Shown here piece by piece: positions 51,123-60,760 of a DNA stretch of 64,000 bases. Both the position numbers and the translations under genes were made by a program. Position 1 is the stretch's first letter; each line of letters begins with the position of its first letter. The notes beneath the pieces were generated by a model. The model had not been told where the DNA came from, did no database searches, and was given only the letters and a program-made list of their open reading frames with translations. Origin of the DNA: Roseibium suaedae (GTDB lineage Bacteria > Pseudomonadota > Alphaproteobacteria > Rhizobiales > Stappiaceae). Where the stretch lies: positions 186,001 to 250,000 of the forward strand of contig NZ_FRBW01000005.1 of NCBI RefSeq assembly GCF_900142725.1. Direction: 5' to 3'.

Positions 51123-53066
51123 TCAGGCTTCAGCGCGGATCCGCAGCGTGAAACGAGGATGTGCCAGATCCTGCCCGGCGAACCTGATCCGGAGGATCTG
51201 ATCTCCCCAGACCTCCAGATGACGCGGATCGGTGATCGTGATTGTTTCGACACTCTCCACGGCCAGATTGTCAGCGGCAAAGATCAACGCCTTGCTTGAG
51301 CCCTGCACGCGGCAGGAGCCATCATCACCGACGGACACAGGACAATTGCGGACGTGAACCGGCAGGAGAAGGCTTTCCAGTGGTTCTCCCAGATCAATCT
51401 CATCCTCGATGACAATTTCACCCGTGTCATGATTGAAGCTGATCTTGCGGTTCAAGGATCGTGCGCCGGGAGCCTCAAAATAGGCGGGACTTGCATCAAG
51501 GCTCAGGACACTTGTCTGCCCTTCGTGGGCGTAAAGGACATCGCGGGCTTCAGAGCCAATGCCCGCCCGCTGACGCAAGCCATTGGCCTCCGGAACGTTG
51601 TGCCCCTCGGAACTGATGTGCCACATGTCATAGCGCTTGTCGGTGAAGGTCGCCTTGGAATAGGCGCCTTGCCCGAGATCGATGACCATCGGCTCCCCAT
51701 CCAGATAGACACTGAAGTGCCCAACATCATTGTGGGAATGGTGGTTGATGTGGAGATCGTTGCTGCCGGCAATCGCGCTGAGCATGACGCCTTCGCCAGG
51801 GGTTGAGCTCTGCCGCGCAATCATCACCTGCATGTCCGGCAGCCAGACGCTCCTTTCGCAGACATGTTCGCCGTCCGATGGCAGATCCGGTGTCCAGAAC
51901 AGAAGCCGGGTCAGGTGAATGAGGAATTGCCGGGCATATTCATTGTGGCCACGCGCCTTCGCAGACCGGCCAAGCTTGCGCCTTGCCACCCGCTCCACGT
52001 CCTTCCAGACGAGGCTTGCCAAAGGTTCTGAACCGATCTTCAGCGCATAGCGGCTGATCAGACCGTGATCGAAGTCGATCTTGAGGCTTCCGTCAGCGAA
52101 GTTGACGAACCGGTTCTCCCCGATATGCAGCGGCGCGATATGTTCGCCGAAGTTCCGGAACTTCTGGTTCTTGTCTGAGCGCAGATCCATCTGGAACCGG
52201 GTCTCGACCAGATCGGTGAAAGCGGCGAGACGGCCCGCACTGACCATCCAGTAGCTGGGGCCCTCAATGCAGCTGCCACTGTCCTCGATCGTGTCGAAGA
52301 AGCGCTGCATCGGCACCATGAGCTTCGCCGCGATGCTTGTCAGGCGGGACTTGTCCTCAACCACATAACAGGCGGTCAGAAGCAGGTTGTGAGCGCACCA
52401 GGCCGTCCAGTTGTTACGGCCCAGATACCAGCCATAAAGCTTCGGCCCCTCGAGCAACTGCAAGGCCCGCCGGTCAACTTCCTGATGGATCCGGTGATAA
52501 AGGGCAGGGCACTTTTCCAGGAGTACCGACCGGAGCAGATAGCAGGTTTCCGCAAGGGTCGCTGCAGTCTCACAGGCAAAGAGGTCCAGATAATCGTCGC
52601 CAGGAACCGGCATCGGGTCATCCGCCTTCCAGGGATTGCCCTCCTTGAACATCACCATCTCGTGCTCACCAGCAAAGTTATGCGCCGGCACACACCATGT
52701 CACCTCTCCGAGGATGGCCCAGACATAGTCGATGATCCGGTCGAGATAGGTGCCCTGCGCGCTCAGGCATTCGGCGATCACCAGATGGGAGAGTTCATAG
52801 CGGCGGCGGAAGTAGTTTTCCTCATAGACAAGCCGGTCACCCGTGGTCATGAAGCTCATGTACATCGTGCCGGTGAGCGGATCGATGTCCCCGTTCAGGA
52901 TCTCATCCGCATAGGCGCGGATGGCCTGAACCTGCAGGGACAGGCGAGGGTCATTTGCGGCTTTTTCCCACTGGTCCCGGCTTTCGATCCCGGGAAAGGG
53001 CTTCCAGTCCTTGGTGCTGATCAGCCCTTCGAGCAGGCGCTCGACTTTCATCGCGTCTTGAAACAT
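51123..53066 (-). CDS. Heparinase II/III family protein
   Basis: A 647-residue protein with an N-terminal alpha-helical toroid-like part (residues about 1-370; WTAWCAHNLLLTACY, EDSGSCIEGPSYW) and a C-terminal heparinase II/III beta domain (NDLHINHHSHNDVGHFSVYLDGEPMVIDLGQG, about residues 435-466, with the conserved histidines). No signal peptide is visible, so it should act in the cytoplasm on imported oligosaccharides, by beta-elimination of uronate-containing sugars if the family function holds. GGAAG precedes the start. Last gene of a sugar ABC importer operon, 55 bases after the ATPase gene. Confidence 0.85.
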   Translation of the reverse strand: MFQDAMKVERLLEGLISTKDWKPFPGIESRDQWEKAANDPRLSLQVQAIRAYADEILNGDIDPLTGTMYMSFMTTGDRLVYEENYFRRRYELSHLVIAECLSAQGTYLDRIIDYVWAILGEVTWCVPAHNFAGEHEMVMFKEGNPWKADDPMPVPGDDYLDLFACETAATLAETCYLLRSVLLEKCPALYHRIHQEVDRRALQLLEGPKLYGWYLGRNNWTAWCAHNLLLTACYVVEDKSRLTSIAAKLMVPMQRFFDTIEDSGSCIEGPSYWMVSAGRLAAFTDLVETRFQMDLRSDKNQKFRNFGEHIAPLHIGENRFVNFADGSLKIDFDHGLISRYALKIGSEPLASLVWKDVERVARRKLGRSAKARGHNEYARQFLIHLTRLLFWTPDLPSDGEHVCERSVWLPDMQVMIARQSSTPGEGVMLSAIAGSNDLHINHHSHNDVGHFSVYLDGEPMVIDLGQGAYSKATFTDKRYDMWHISSEGHNVPEANGLRQRAGIGSEARDVLYAHEGQTSVLSLDASPAYFEAPGARSLNRKISFNHDTGEIVIEDEIDLGEPLESLLLPVHVRNCPVSVGDDGSCRVQGSSKALIFAADNLAVESVETITITDPRHLEVWGDQILRIRFAGQDLAHPRFTLRIRAEA

Positions 53067-53121
53067 CTAGGTCTTCCAAATGGGAAATTCCGACCGCTAG
53101 CGGTCTGCAAGGTCAGTCAGG

Positions 53122-54216
53122 TCAGGCGTCTTCGCCGCGGCGGATCCGCTTGCCGGTCGCAGCGTCAAAGATCCGGATCTTGGCCGGATCGGGTAGAATG
53201 CTGACGGAGGCACCAGGTTCCAGCGCCCGTTGCTCCTTGAAGGCGGCCGTGATCCGGAACCCCTCAGCCTCATTCAGGATGACCATGTCCGAGCCAGTGT
53301 TCTCGACGGCATGGATCCGGGCACGAATGGCCCCTGGCTGATCCTCCAGAGACAGGCGGGCATGTTCCGGCCGGATCCCGAAAAAGATCTTCTGCCCAGG
53401 CATACAGCCGTTGTTCTTGCCGAGCTTTACCTCGGTGCCGTCAGGAAGACGGGCAGCACACGCATCACTGGCCCCTGTCACGTCCGCCTCAATCAGATTG
53501 ATGGACGGCGTACCGAGGAAGCTGGCGACGAACGTATTGACCGGATCATCATAGAGTTCCAGCGGACGGCCGACCTGTTCCACGCGCCCATCCTTCAGAA
53601 CCACGATCTTCTGGCCAAGCGTCATGGCCTCCACCTGATCGTGCGTGACATAAACAGAGGTTGTCTGGAGGCGGCGATGGAGGTCGGCGATCTCGCCGCG
53701 CACCTGCACACGCAGCTTTGCATCCAGATTGGAGAGCGGTTCATCGAACAGGAACACGGAAGGATTGCGGACGATCGCCCGGCCCATGGAGACACGCTGG
53801 CGCTGGCCGCCGGACAGTTCCTTGGGCAGCCGCTCCAGAAGCTGGTCAAGTTCCAGCATCCGGGCCACGTCCGTCACCTTTGCGTTTATCTCCGCCTTGG
53901 GCATGCCCGCCAGCTTGAGGGCAAAGCCCATGTTCTCGCGCACGGTCATCTGCGGATAGAGCGCGTAGGTCTGGAACACCATCGCGATATCGCGGTGCTT
54001 GGGCGGCAAGTCCGTGACCTGCCGGTCCCCGATGGAAATATTGCCGGCGCTGACGTCCTCAAGGCCTGCGATGATCCGCAGAAGCGTCGACTTGCCGGAG
54101 CCGCTCGGGCCGATGAGCACGCAGAACTCGCCTTCTTCGATCTCCAGGGAGACGTCGTGAATGACCTTCACCGCGCCAAAGGACTTGCTGACATTCTTGA
54201 GACTAACTGAACCCAT
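53122..54216 (-). CDS. Sugar ABC transporter ATP-binding protein (UgpC/MsmK-like)
   Basis: A 364-residue ATPase: Walker A GPSGSGKST (about residue 38), VFQTYALYPQMTVRENMGFAL, signature LSGGQRQRVSMGRAIVRNP (about 135), Walker B VFLFDEPLSNLDAKL and VTHDQ, then an OB-fold TOBE region with RPEHARL. These features are typical of sugar-importer ATPases. ATG 54216 is set by GGTGA eight bases upstream and by the family N-terminus; the frame extends further but into the permease gene. Confidence 0.92.
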   Translation of the reverse strand: MGSVSLKNVSKSFGAVKVIHDVSLEIEEGEFCVLIGPSGSGKSTLLRIIAGLEDVSAGNISIGDRQVTDLPPKHRDIAMVFQTYALYPQMTVRENMGFALKLAGMPKAEINAKVTDVARMLELDQLLERLPKELSGGQRQRVSMGRAIVRNPSVFLFDEPLSNLDAKLRVQVRGEIADLHRRLQTTSVYVTHDQVEAMTLGQKIVVLKDGRVEQVGRPLELYDDPVNTFVASFLGTPSINLIEADVTGASDACAARLPDGTEVKLGKNNGCMPGQKIFFGIRPEHARLSLEDQPGAIRARIHAVENTGSDMVILNEAEGFRITAAFKEQRALEPGASVSILPDPAKIRIFDAATGKRIRRGEDA

Positions 54217-54241
54217 GGGTTTCACCTGAACCTTTCGTGCT

Positions 54242-55081
54242 TCAGCCCTTGACCGCGCCAGACATGAGGCCGCGGTTGAATTGCTTCTGAAGCAGGAGAT
54301 AGACGACGATGCAGGGCACGGTGGCGATGACCGTGACGGCAATGAAGATGTTCTGCTGCATGATCTCATCGACCCGGAGAGAGCGCAGGACGACGGGAAT
54401 GGTGTAGAGACTGCGGTCATCAACGGCGATGAGCGGCAGCAGGTACTGATCCCAGATCATGAGGAACCCGAAGATCGTGGTTGTCCCGAGCGCAGGTTTG
54501 ACCAGCGGCACGATGACCTTCAGGAAAATCTGGATTTCATTGGCTCCGTCGACACGGGCCGCATCCTCCAGGTCCCGCGGCACAGCCTTCATGAATTCTG
54601 TCAGCAGGAACACCGAGAAGGCCCAGCCGACCAGTGGCAGGATAAGCGCCGCATAGGAATTGTAGATCGACACGCCCAGGAGCGGGAGCTTCTGGTGCAG
54701 GATGAGATAGAGCGGGATCGAGATGACTTCATCCGGCAGCATCATGGTCGACAGGATCGCAAGGCTGATGAAGGCGGCACCACGGAACTTCTTGCGGGCC
54801 AGCGCATAGGCCGCCAGCGCACTGACCGTGGTTTGCAGCACGGTGCCGATGGCAACCACCAGCAGGGAATTGAAGAGGTAGATCCACGCCTTGACCTCGG
54901 TCCAGGCATAAATGAAGTGATCGAAGGTCGGCTGGTCCGGCCAGATCAGCAGTTGTCCCGGCTGAACAGTGGTCTTGCTGAAAGCGGTCGCCAGGATGCC
55001 CCAGAACGGACCGCAAAACACGATCAGCAGAAGGGCATAGACGGCGCCCCGGGCCAGCTTTTGAGGGAAGGTCGTCTTCAT
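54242..55081 (-). CDS. Carbohydrate ABC transporter permease (MalG-like)
   Basis: A 279-residue inner-membrane permease with six hydrophobic segments and EAA loop LEDAARVDGANEIQIFLKVIVPL near residues 188-210. MalG/UgpE type. GTGAGG upstream supports ATG 55081, ten bases after the preceding gene. Confidence 0.9.
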   Translation of the reverse strand: MKTTFPQKLARGAVYALLLIVFCGPFWGILATAFSKTTVQPGQLLIWPDQPTFDHFIYAWTEVKAWIYLFNSLLVVAIGTVLQTTVSALAAYALARKKFRGAAFISLAILSTMMLPDEVISIPLYLILHQKLPLLGVSIYNSYAALILPLVGWAFSVFLLTEFMKAVPRDLEDAARVDGANEIQIFLKVIVPLVKPALGTTTIFGFLMIWDQYLLPLIAVDDRSLYTIPVVLRSLRVDEIMQQNIFIAVTVIATVPCIVVYLLLQKQFNRGLMSGAVKG

Positions 55082-55091
55082 TGGTGCGGCC

Positions 55092-55973
55092 TCACGTTCT
55101 GGAAAAGCGGTTCTTGATGGCGACATGCGCCACCGTCAGGCCAACGGTGAATGTGAAGAGCATGAAGGAAACAGCGGCGGCATAGCCGTAATCCAGCCGT
55201 TCAAATCCGGTCTTGAAGATGCTGGTCATGATAACTTCGGTCGATCCTGCCGGCCCGCCACCCGTCGTGGTGTAGATCTCGGTGAAGACACGGAAGCCAC
55301 GGATGAAGGACAGCATGATCACCACGGAGAACGCGGGAACCAGACCCGGAATGGTGACGTGCCAGAGCTTGCGCAGCGGACTTGCACCGTCCACATCCGC
55401 AGCGTCATAGAGTTCGCGGTTGATGCCGGCGAGGCCTGCAATGAAGATCACCATGCTGTAGGGAATGTTCTTCCAGACCTGCAGCAGGATGACCACGAAA
55501 AGCGCTTGGTTTGGATCGGACATGAACCCTTGGGGATCAGCTCCGAACAGGCCGAGAATGCTGTTCACAACGCCGGTTTGCGCCGGATAAAACAGAATGC
55601 GCCAGACCTCGGCCAAGACGGCCACAGAGGTCACTGCCGGAAAGAAAATCGCCGTCCGGATGATACGGATGTGAAGCGCTTGTCCCTCAAGAATGAGCGC
55701 AACGGCAAAGGCCAGAAGTCCTCCGGCGATCGTCGTCGAAAACACATAGATCAAGGTATTCAGGGCGGCCGCGCCCAATGCGCTGTCTGTCAGGGCACGC
55801 TCGAAATTCGCAAGACCGACCCATCTGTCCGCCCCGATGAATTTCACCTGATAGAAGCTCATGATCAGGCCCTTGAGGATGGGCACGAATTTGAACCAGG
55901 TGAAGAAGATCAGGGCAGGGGCCAGAAACAACCATGGAATGGTCCATCTCCAGCGCTTCGGTTCGATGCTCAT
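55092..55973 (-). CDS. Carbohydrate ABC transporter permease (MalF-like)
   Basis: A 293-residue permease with the N-terminal PWLFLAPALIFFTWFKFVPIL segment typical of UgpA/MalF proteins and EAA loop LYDAADVDGASPLRKLWHVTIPG near residues 200-222. The start at 55973 (AAGGAT upstream) fits relatives. Forms the translocation pore with the MalG-like protein. Confidence 0.9.
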   Translation of the reverse strand: MSIEPKRWRWTIPWLFLAPALIFFTWFKFVPILKGLIMSFYQVKFIGADRWVGLANFERALTDSALGAAALNTLIYVFSTTIAGGLLAFAVALILEGQALHIRIIRTAIFFPAVTSVAVLAEVWRILFYPAQTGVVNSILGLFGADPQGFMSDPNQALFVVILLQVWKNIPYSMVIFIAGLAGINRELYDAADVDGASPLRKLWHVTIPGLVPAFSVVIMLSFIRGFRVFTEIYTTTGGGPAGSTEVIMTSIFKTGFERLDYGYAAAVSFMLFTFTVGLTVAHVAIKNRFSRT

Positions 55974-56081
55974 AGCTTTATCCTTGAGCCGCCGGGAGAC
56001 CTGGCAGCGAGACACACCGGGCACCACCGGCAGGCCCCATACAGGCGCCTGCCAGCGGCATTCTTGCCTTGGGAGGGGAGA

Positions 56082-57371
56082 TCAGTCGGCCTTCACGCCC
56101 TGATTGGCGAGTTCGACATTGACGGTTTCGTCCGTGGCGGCGAGACCTGCTGCAATGTCCGAAGAGCAGTCCGAGAGGATCTTGTTGAAGCCGTCGGCCG
56201 TCAGCTGACGGATCGGCTTCCAGTTCGGAACGCGCGGGAAATAGTGACCGCTCTTGCCGTAGAGATCTGCATAGGTCGCCCATGCCTTGTCCGGCTGGAT
56301 TTCGGCAACATTGACGGTCTTGTTGACCGGCAGGCGGACGATCGGGCTGGAGTCGATACCAACGGCCATACCGGTCTGCTGGCCTTCCGCAGAGATCAGA
56401 TACTCGATGAACTGGCGGGCGGCATCATCCTGCGTTGAGGATACGGTGATGAAAGCGGCTTCGCCTTCGGCCAGCTCTGCCTGACCTGCCGGACCGGCCG
56501 GCGGAGCAATGACCTCAATCTTGTCACGGCCCGGCTCCTTGCTGAAGGGAGCAAGGTGATAGGGGCCGGAGCGATAGATGCCCGCCTGACCAGAACTGAA
56601 GACCGGCGTTGCATCACCCGTGGTTGCGGTGATCGCAGACGGCTGGGCATAGCCGTTACAGATCATGTCACGGGCAAAGGAGACGGCCTTTTCCACTTCG
56701 GGCGTAGCAAGAGACGACGTGTAGCCATTGTCCTTCTTGGCGAGAAAATCACCACCAGCCTGCCAGATCAGATCGGAGAGGAACCAGGACGCATAGCCAC
56801 GGGTCGCGGAGACCGGCATGACATAGCCATAGGTATCTGCCTTGCCATTGCCGTCCGGATCCTTCTCGGTGAAGGCCTTTGCCAGTTCGGCAAGTTCGTC
56901 CCAGGTCTTGGGTACGTCATAGCCCAGCTTCTCGCGCCAGTCCTTGCGGATGAAGACGGCGAAGGCCTGAGCGGAGGTCGGAACACCATAGAACTTGCCA
57001 TCCTGCGCCTGAACGCTCTGCCAGGCCACATCATAAAGCTGATCGCCTCCCTGAACGGCGGAGCGATCCACTTCCTTGAGGATACCCATATCCAGCATCT
57101 GACCCATGGCGGTGGCATCATTGACCACCACATCCGGCAGGGAGCCACCGACGGCGGCGCGCGCAAGACGGGTTTCAAAGTCCGTATTGGCCAGGAAGAG
57201 ATCGATCTCGACGCCGGTCTTTGCCGTGAAATCCTTGGTGATCTGATCGAGAACGTTCTTCTCGTTGTCACCATAGCGCATCCAGACCTTCAGCGGATCA
57301 GAGGCCAGGGCGGTCGATGCAAGCGCAAAAGTCATCAGGGCTGCGGATGCAGCCGTGCAAATCGTTTTCAT
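56082..57371 (-). CDS. Sugar ABC transporter substrate-binding protein
   Basis: A 429-residue periplasmic binding protein (SBP_bac_1 family) with signal peptide (cleavage around ALA-SD at about residue 24). LKVWMRYGDNEKNVLDQITKDF and the later VPTSAQAFAVFIRKDWREKLG region are typical of oligosaccharide receptors. First gene of the five-gene importer/heparinase operon, 108 bases upstream of the first permease gene; divergent from a LacI regulator. Confidence 0.9.
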   Translation of the reverse strand: MKTICTAASAALMTFALASTALASDPLKVWMRYGDNEKNVLDQITKDFTAKTGVEIDLFLANTDFETRLARAAVGGSLPDVVVNDATAMGQMLDMGILKEVDRSAVQGGDQLYDVAWQSVQAQDGKFYGVPTSAQAFAVFIRKDWREKLGYDVPKTWDELAELAKAFTEKDPDGNGKADTYGYVMPVSATRGYASWFLSDLIWQAGGDFLAKKDNGYTSSLATPEVEKAVSFARDMICNGYAQPSAITATTGDATPVFSSGQAGIYRSGPYHLAPFSKEPGRDKIEVIAPPAGPAGQAELAEGEAAFITVSSTQDDAARQFIEYLISAEGQQTGMAVGIDSSPIVRLPVNKTVNVAEIQPDKAWATYADLYGKSGHYFPRVPNWKPIRQLTADGFNKILSDCSSDIAAGLAATDETVNVELANQGVKAD

Positions 57372-57683
57372 AGAGTTCCTCCACAATCGGCCATCCAGAC
57401 ATTCGCCACAAAAAGCGCAGAAACCCGCGACAATTGATGGCCTCCCTCCCAGACGGTGACCGGACTATAGGACGCGGAAAAACAAAATTCAAGTAAACGC
57501 TTAACTAGATGTTTTGTGCGCCGCAAAATCAAATTTTGTAATATAATTATCACTCGCAAGGGGCAAGTTCCCAAATCTCGGCGAACCGTGCGAAAAATAC
57601 GGAAGTTTCAGCGGCTTGTTGCCAGCGCCGATTGAGCACGTTACAACCAGAAGACTTGGGAAGAGGAAATCGTTTAACCAGCC
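57372..57683. promoter_or_regulatory. Divergent control region, sugar importer / LacI
   Basis: On the minus strand TTGAAT (57487-57492), a 17-base spacer and TATAGT (57464-57469) form a good promoter for the importer operon. Abutting the -35 box is TAAACGCTTA (57494-57503), a LacI-type near-palindrome with central CG. A related half-site CGTTTAA (57671-57677) overlaps the ribosome-binding region of the LacI gene. The rest of the 312-base gap is AT-rich and holds no gene. Confidence 0.6.
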
Positions 57684-58709
57684 ATGAGCTCACGCAAGAC
57701 CGCAACGATCCGGGATGTCGCTGAAGCGGCTGGTGTGTCTATTGCCACCGTTTCTAAATTCATCAACCGCCAGCAATCCTTCTCCGCCTCGGTCGAAGAA
57801 AAGCTGCGGTCCGCAATTGCGGAACTTGGTTACAGCCAGAATCCAGCGGCCCGCAGCATGGTGACCGGAAAGACCACAGCCATCGGTCTGGCGGTCATGG
57901 ACATCGCCAACCCGCATTATGCCAATGTCATGAAGGGTGCGAACCGGGTCGCTCTGGCCAATGACTACAATCTTCTTGTCGTCGATCTGGAGGAGAAGGG
58001 CACCGGCGTACGGGAAATGCTCGAGCCGCTTGCCCTGCGGACCGACGGCCTTATCGTCAGTTCCCGTATTCCGGCAGATGTGGTGGACTGGCTTGCAGGC
58101 TTGAACAAACCCGTGGTCTTCCTCGGCCAGCCGGAGCGGCAGGGGGTCGTTTGCGTCGGCATGGACAGCGTCGAAGTCGCGTCCCTCCTGGCTGGCTATC
58201 TCGTGCAGCAGGGCTTCACCCGGATCGGATATGTCGGCTACGGCCGTGCCGCCTGGAACGCGGAACGCCTGCGCGGTCTGCATGACGTTCTCGATGCCGC
58301 CGGTGTCGAGTTGATGGAATTCGACGCGGAAGCTCCGACAAGCGAAGCCGGGGAACAGGTGGCAGCCCGCGTGTTGTTGCGGCCGGACAGGCCGCAAGCC
58401 GTGATCGGCTGCAACGACCTTGTGGCCATCGGCTTCATGACGGAAGCCCGGTCCCTGGGGTTCAAGATTCCCCAGGACGTGGCAGTGGCTGGCATCGACA
58501 ACATTCCGACCAGCCGCTACGTGTCCCCATCCCTGACGACCGTTGACGTCTTCAGCGAGGCGACGGGGGAAACGGTGATGACGCGGATCATTTCCATGAT
58601 CGGCGACGAAGCCTCCCGCAAGCTCTCTCCCCCACCCAGCCTCAAGCCTCTGCTCGTGGTCAGGGAATCTGCGAAACGGCAGGACAGGATCGCTGCAACC
58701 GAAGTCTAG
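57684..58709 (+). CDS. LacI-family transcriptional regulator
   Basis: A 341-residue LacI protein with HTH TIRDVAEAAGVSIATVSKFIN (residues 8-28), hinge (ARSMVTGKTTAIGLAV) and a sugar-binding-type effector domain. It diverges from the carbohydrate importer/heparinase operon and should regulate it through the operators in between. Its stop overlaps the following convergent gene by four bases. Confidence 0.9.
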   Translation: MSSRKTATIRDVAEAAGVSIATVSKFINRQQSFSASVEEKLRSAIAELGYSQNPAARSMVTGKTTAIGLAVMDIANPHYANVMKGANRVALANDYNLLVVDLEEKGTGVREMLEPLALRTDGLIVSSRIPADVVDWLAGLNKPVVFLGQPERQGVVCVGMDSVEVASLLAGYLVQQGFTRIGYVGYGRAAWNAERLRGLHDVLDAAGVELMEFDAEAPTSEAGEQVAARVLLRPDRPQAVIGCNDLVAIGFMTEARSLGFKIPQDVAVAGIDNIPTSRYVSPSLTTVDVFSEATGETVMTRIISMIGDEASRKLSPPPSLKPLLVVRESAKRQDRIAATEV

Positions 58710-59014
58710 CGGCGGCTGGTCCCATCCGGTGGAGGCGCGTTGCGCAAGGAACCGGGCAGGGGACGATCCCCGAAATTGATCCGCGAGCGTTTGAGGACCG
58801 TTCCATCCTCGCTCAGGATCAAGGTCAGCTTCGAGTTCTGATGAAAGAGGATATAGGCGTAGGAACCTTCATCCTCCCCCTGACCCAGGTAGAGCTTGCC
58901 CGTGATTTCACCGGCCTTCATGAGCCTGCGGACATCTTCTGCAGGGATCCCGAAGCCAGCGGCCACCGTTTCCGCATCAAGTTCGGGAGCAGCCTTCTGG
59001 TCGGGAGCCATCAT
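58706..59014 (-). CDS. Small protein, DUF6522-like
   Basis: A 102-residue cytoplasmic protein of unknown function. ELDAETVAAGFGIPAEDVRRLMKAGEITGKLYLG resembles small DUF6522-type proteins found beside denitrification genes (family name from memory, moderate certainty). A short helix-turn-helix-like N-terminal part is followed by a beta-rich segment, YILFHQNSKLTLILSEDGTVLKRSRINFG. GAGG precedes the start. It lies 34 bases downstream of the DUF1858 gene on the same strand, so they are probably co-transcribed. Confidence 0.65.
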   Translation of the reverse strand: MMAPDQKAAPELDAETVAAGFGIPAEDVRRLMKAGEITGKLYLGQGEDEGSYAYILFHQNSKLTLILSEDGTVLKRSRINFGDRPLPGSLRNAPPPDGTSRR

Positions 59015-59048
59015 TTCACGCCTCAGATTTCCGCCTGCGGCGACAAGA

Positions 59049-59267
59049 TCAGGGTCCCGTTGCGGCCGCGTTCAACTCATCCAGAAATTCCTGCAAGGGA
59101 ATTCCATGCTCGTGGCAGGCCTCGCGCACGTCGTGAAGCCGGGCCACCGGACATCCGATACATAGCATCTTTCGATGAATGAAAAGCGGGATCGTGGCCT
59201 TATAGGCCGCCATCATCTCGTCGAGAATGGTGTCAGGGGTGATGGGAGGTATCAAGGTTGCCTGCAT
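59049..59267 (-). CDS. DUF1858 domain protein
   Basis: A 72-residue DUF1858 protein with the signature MLCIGCPVARLHDVREACHEHG in two parts (C-I-G-C at about residues 36-39, AC-x2-HG at about 50-54). The paired cysteines may bind a metal or Fe-S cluster. Such proteins are common next to nitrosative-stress and denitrification genes (Ric/NnrS context). GGAG precedes the start. Divergent from hemN across 161 bases. Confidence 0.85.
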   Translation of the reverse strand: MQATLIPPITPDTILDEMMAAYKATIPLFIHRKMLCIGCPVARLHDVREACHEHGIPLQEFLDELNAAATGP

Positions 59268-59322
59268 GGCACTTCTCCTTGTCTAGCATGAAGAAGTCTA
59301 GCGCCGGAAACTGCCGAGAACT

Positions 59323-59336
59323 TTGTCCCAGAGCAA
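59323..59336. promoter_or_regulatory. Possible FNR/NnrR-type box
   Basis: TTGTC-CCAG-AGCAA matches the FNR/Nnr consensus TTGAT-N4-ATCAA at seven of ten positions, with both outer TTG and CAA triplets intact. It lies midway between the divergent DUF1858 and hemN genes, the expected place for oxygen- or NO-responsive control. Weak on its own. Confidence 0.4.
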
Positions 59337-59428
59337 CGTTGAGAGGGGATTCGAGCGGCATCTTGCCTGGCGTCCGCAAGACATCCTCACAACAGGAGCA
59401 GGCCGGACACCCGTCAAGGATTTGTGCA

Positions 59429-60757
59429 ATGGCTCCATCGATCTCACAGGACCTTCTGGACGTGTCGCGGCAGGCAGTGCCGCGTTACACCTCCTATCCG
59501 ACCGCCCCGCATTTTTCTGCGGACATAACGGCGGCCGACTATGGCACCTGGCTGCGTCAAACCGGCAAGGCCGGAAAGCCGGTCTCCCTCTATCTTCACA
59601 TTCCCTTCTGCCGGACGATCTGCACCTATTGCGGCTGCACCACCAAGGCAGCCTTGAGGGACGATCCTGTCCGCGCCTATGCCGCCGTTGTTCATGACGA
59701 GATTGCCCTGCTGCATCAGCATCTTGGCCCGGTCGAGGTGTCTCATGTGCACTGGGGTGGCGGCACGCCCAACATCCTGCCGCCAGAGGTCTTTGCCGAT
59801 CTGGTCGAAGACCTGAAGACCCGCTTCCGGTTCCGCCCCGGCATGGAACATGCCATCGAACTGGACCCGCGCCACGTTACCCATGAGGGCGCGCGGCATC
59901 TGGCAAGTCTCGGCATCACCCGTGCAAGCCTCGGCGTTCAGACCCTGGACGCAGCCGTCCAAAAGGCCATCGCCCGGATCCAGCCCCTGGAGCGGATCGA
60001 AGCCTCCTTTGACGCATTGCGCTCCGCAGGGATCAACCGGATCAACGCCGACCTGATGTATGGCCTTCCGCTGCAAGACCTTGGTTCCATCCGTGAGACC
60101 GTCGGACATGTTGCCCGTCTGCGGCCCGGCCGGCTCGCGGTTTTCGGCTATGCCCACGTGCCCTGGATGAAAAGCCATCAGAAGCTCATCAAGGATGAGG
60201 ACCTTCCCGATGCGAAGGCGCGCTACGCACAGGCCCGTCTGGCAAGAGACCTGCTGGTCGAAGCCGGTTATGCGGAAGTCGGGATCGATCACTTTGCGGA
60301 GCCGGAAGATGACCTGTCTCTGGCGTCCAAAGCTGGAACCCTGCGGCGAAACTTTCAGGGTTACACGACCGATGAAGCCGAAGCCCTGATAGGCATCGGG
60401 GCCTCGTCCATCAGCCGCACGCCTTTCGGCTATGCCCAGAATGCTCCGGACAATCATGGTTGGCGCAGGCGGATTGAAGCCGGAGAGCTTCCCATCGTTC
60501 GGGGAAGGCGGCTGGAACCGGACGACATCCGGCGCGGACAGGTGATCGAGGATCTTCTTTGCCGGTTCGAAACCGGAGAAACCGCTGCAACGCCGGAAAT
60601 TCAGGACCGGCTTGCTCCCCTTGCCCGGAAGGGCTGGGTGGAGCTGACCGGCAACCGCGTCGTCATCCGGGAGCACCACCACGAGATTGCCCGTGTCGTG
60701 GCCAGTGCTTTTGATGCCTATCTGGGAGCCGGCGGCCGCCATTCCGCCGCCGTGTAG
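59429..60757 (+). CDS. hemN: Oxygen-independent coproporphyrinogen III oxidase
   Basis: A 442-residue radical SAM enzyme. The cluster motif in YLHIPFCRTICTYCGC (C-x3-C-x2-C, then C, about residues 56-65) and HWGGGTPNILPPEVF (about 107) are the HemN signatures; the N-terminus PRYTSYPTAPHF and the C-terminal HemN domain are present. It converts coproporphyrinogen III to protoporphyrinogen IX without oxygen, supplying heme for anaerobic respiration. AAGGA nine bases upstream fixes ATG 59429; the longer frame has no homology. It is followed directly by nnrS. Confidence 0.94.
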   Translation: MAPSISQDLLDVSRQAVPRYTSYPTAPHFSADITAADYGTWLRQTGKAGKPVSLYLHIPFCRTICTYCGCTTKAALRDDPVRAYAAVVHDEIALLHQHLGPVEVSHVHWGGGTPNILPPEVFADLVEDLKTRFRFRPGMEHAIELDPRHVTHEGARHLASLGITRASLGVQTLDAAVQKAIARIQPLERIEASFDALRSAGINRINADLMYGLPLQDLGSIRETVGHVARLRPGRLAVFGYAHVPWMKSHQKLIKDEDLPDAKARYAQARLARDLLVEAGYAEVGIDHFAEPEDDLSLASKAGTLRRNFQGYTTDEAEALIGIGASSISRTPFGYAQNAPDNHGWRRRIEAGELPIVRGRRLEPDDIRRGQVIEDLLCRFETGETAATPEIQDRLAPLARKGWVELTGNRVVIREHHHEIARVVASAFDAYLGAGGRHSAAV

Positions 60758-60760
60758 CCC

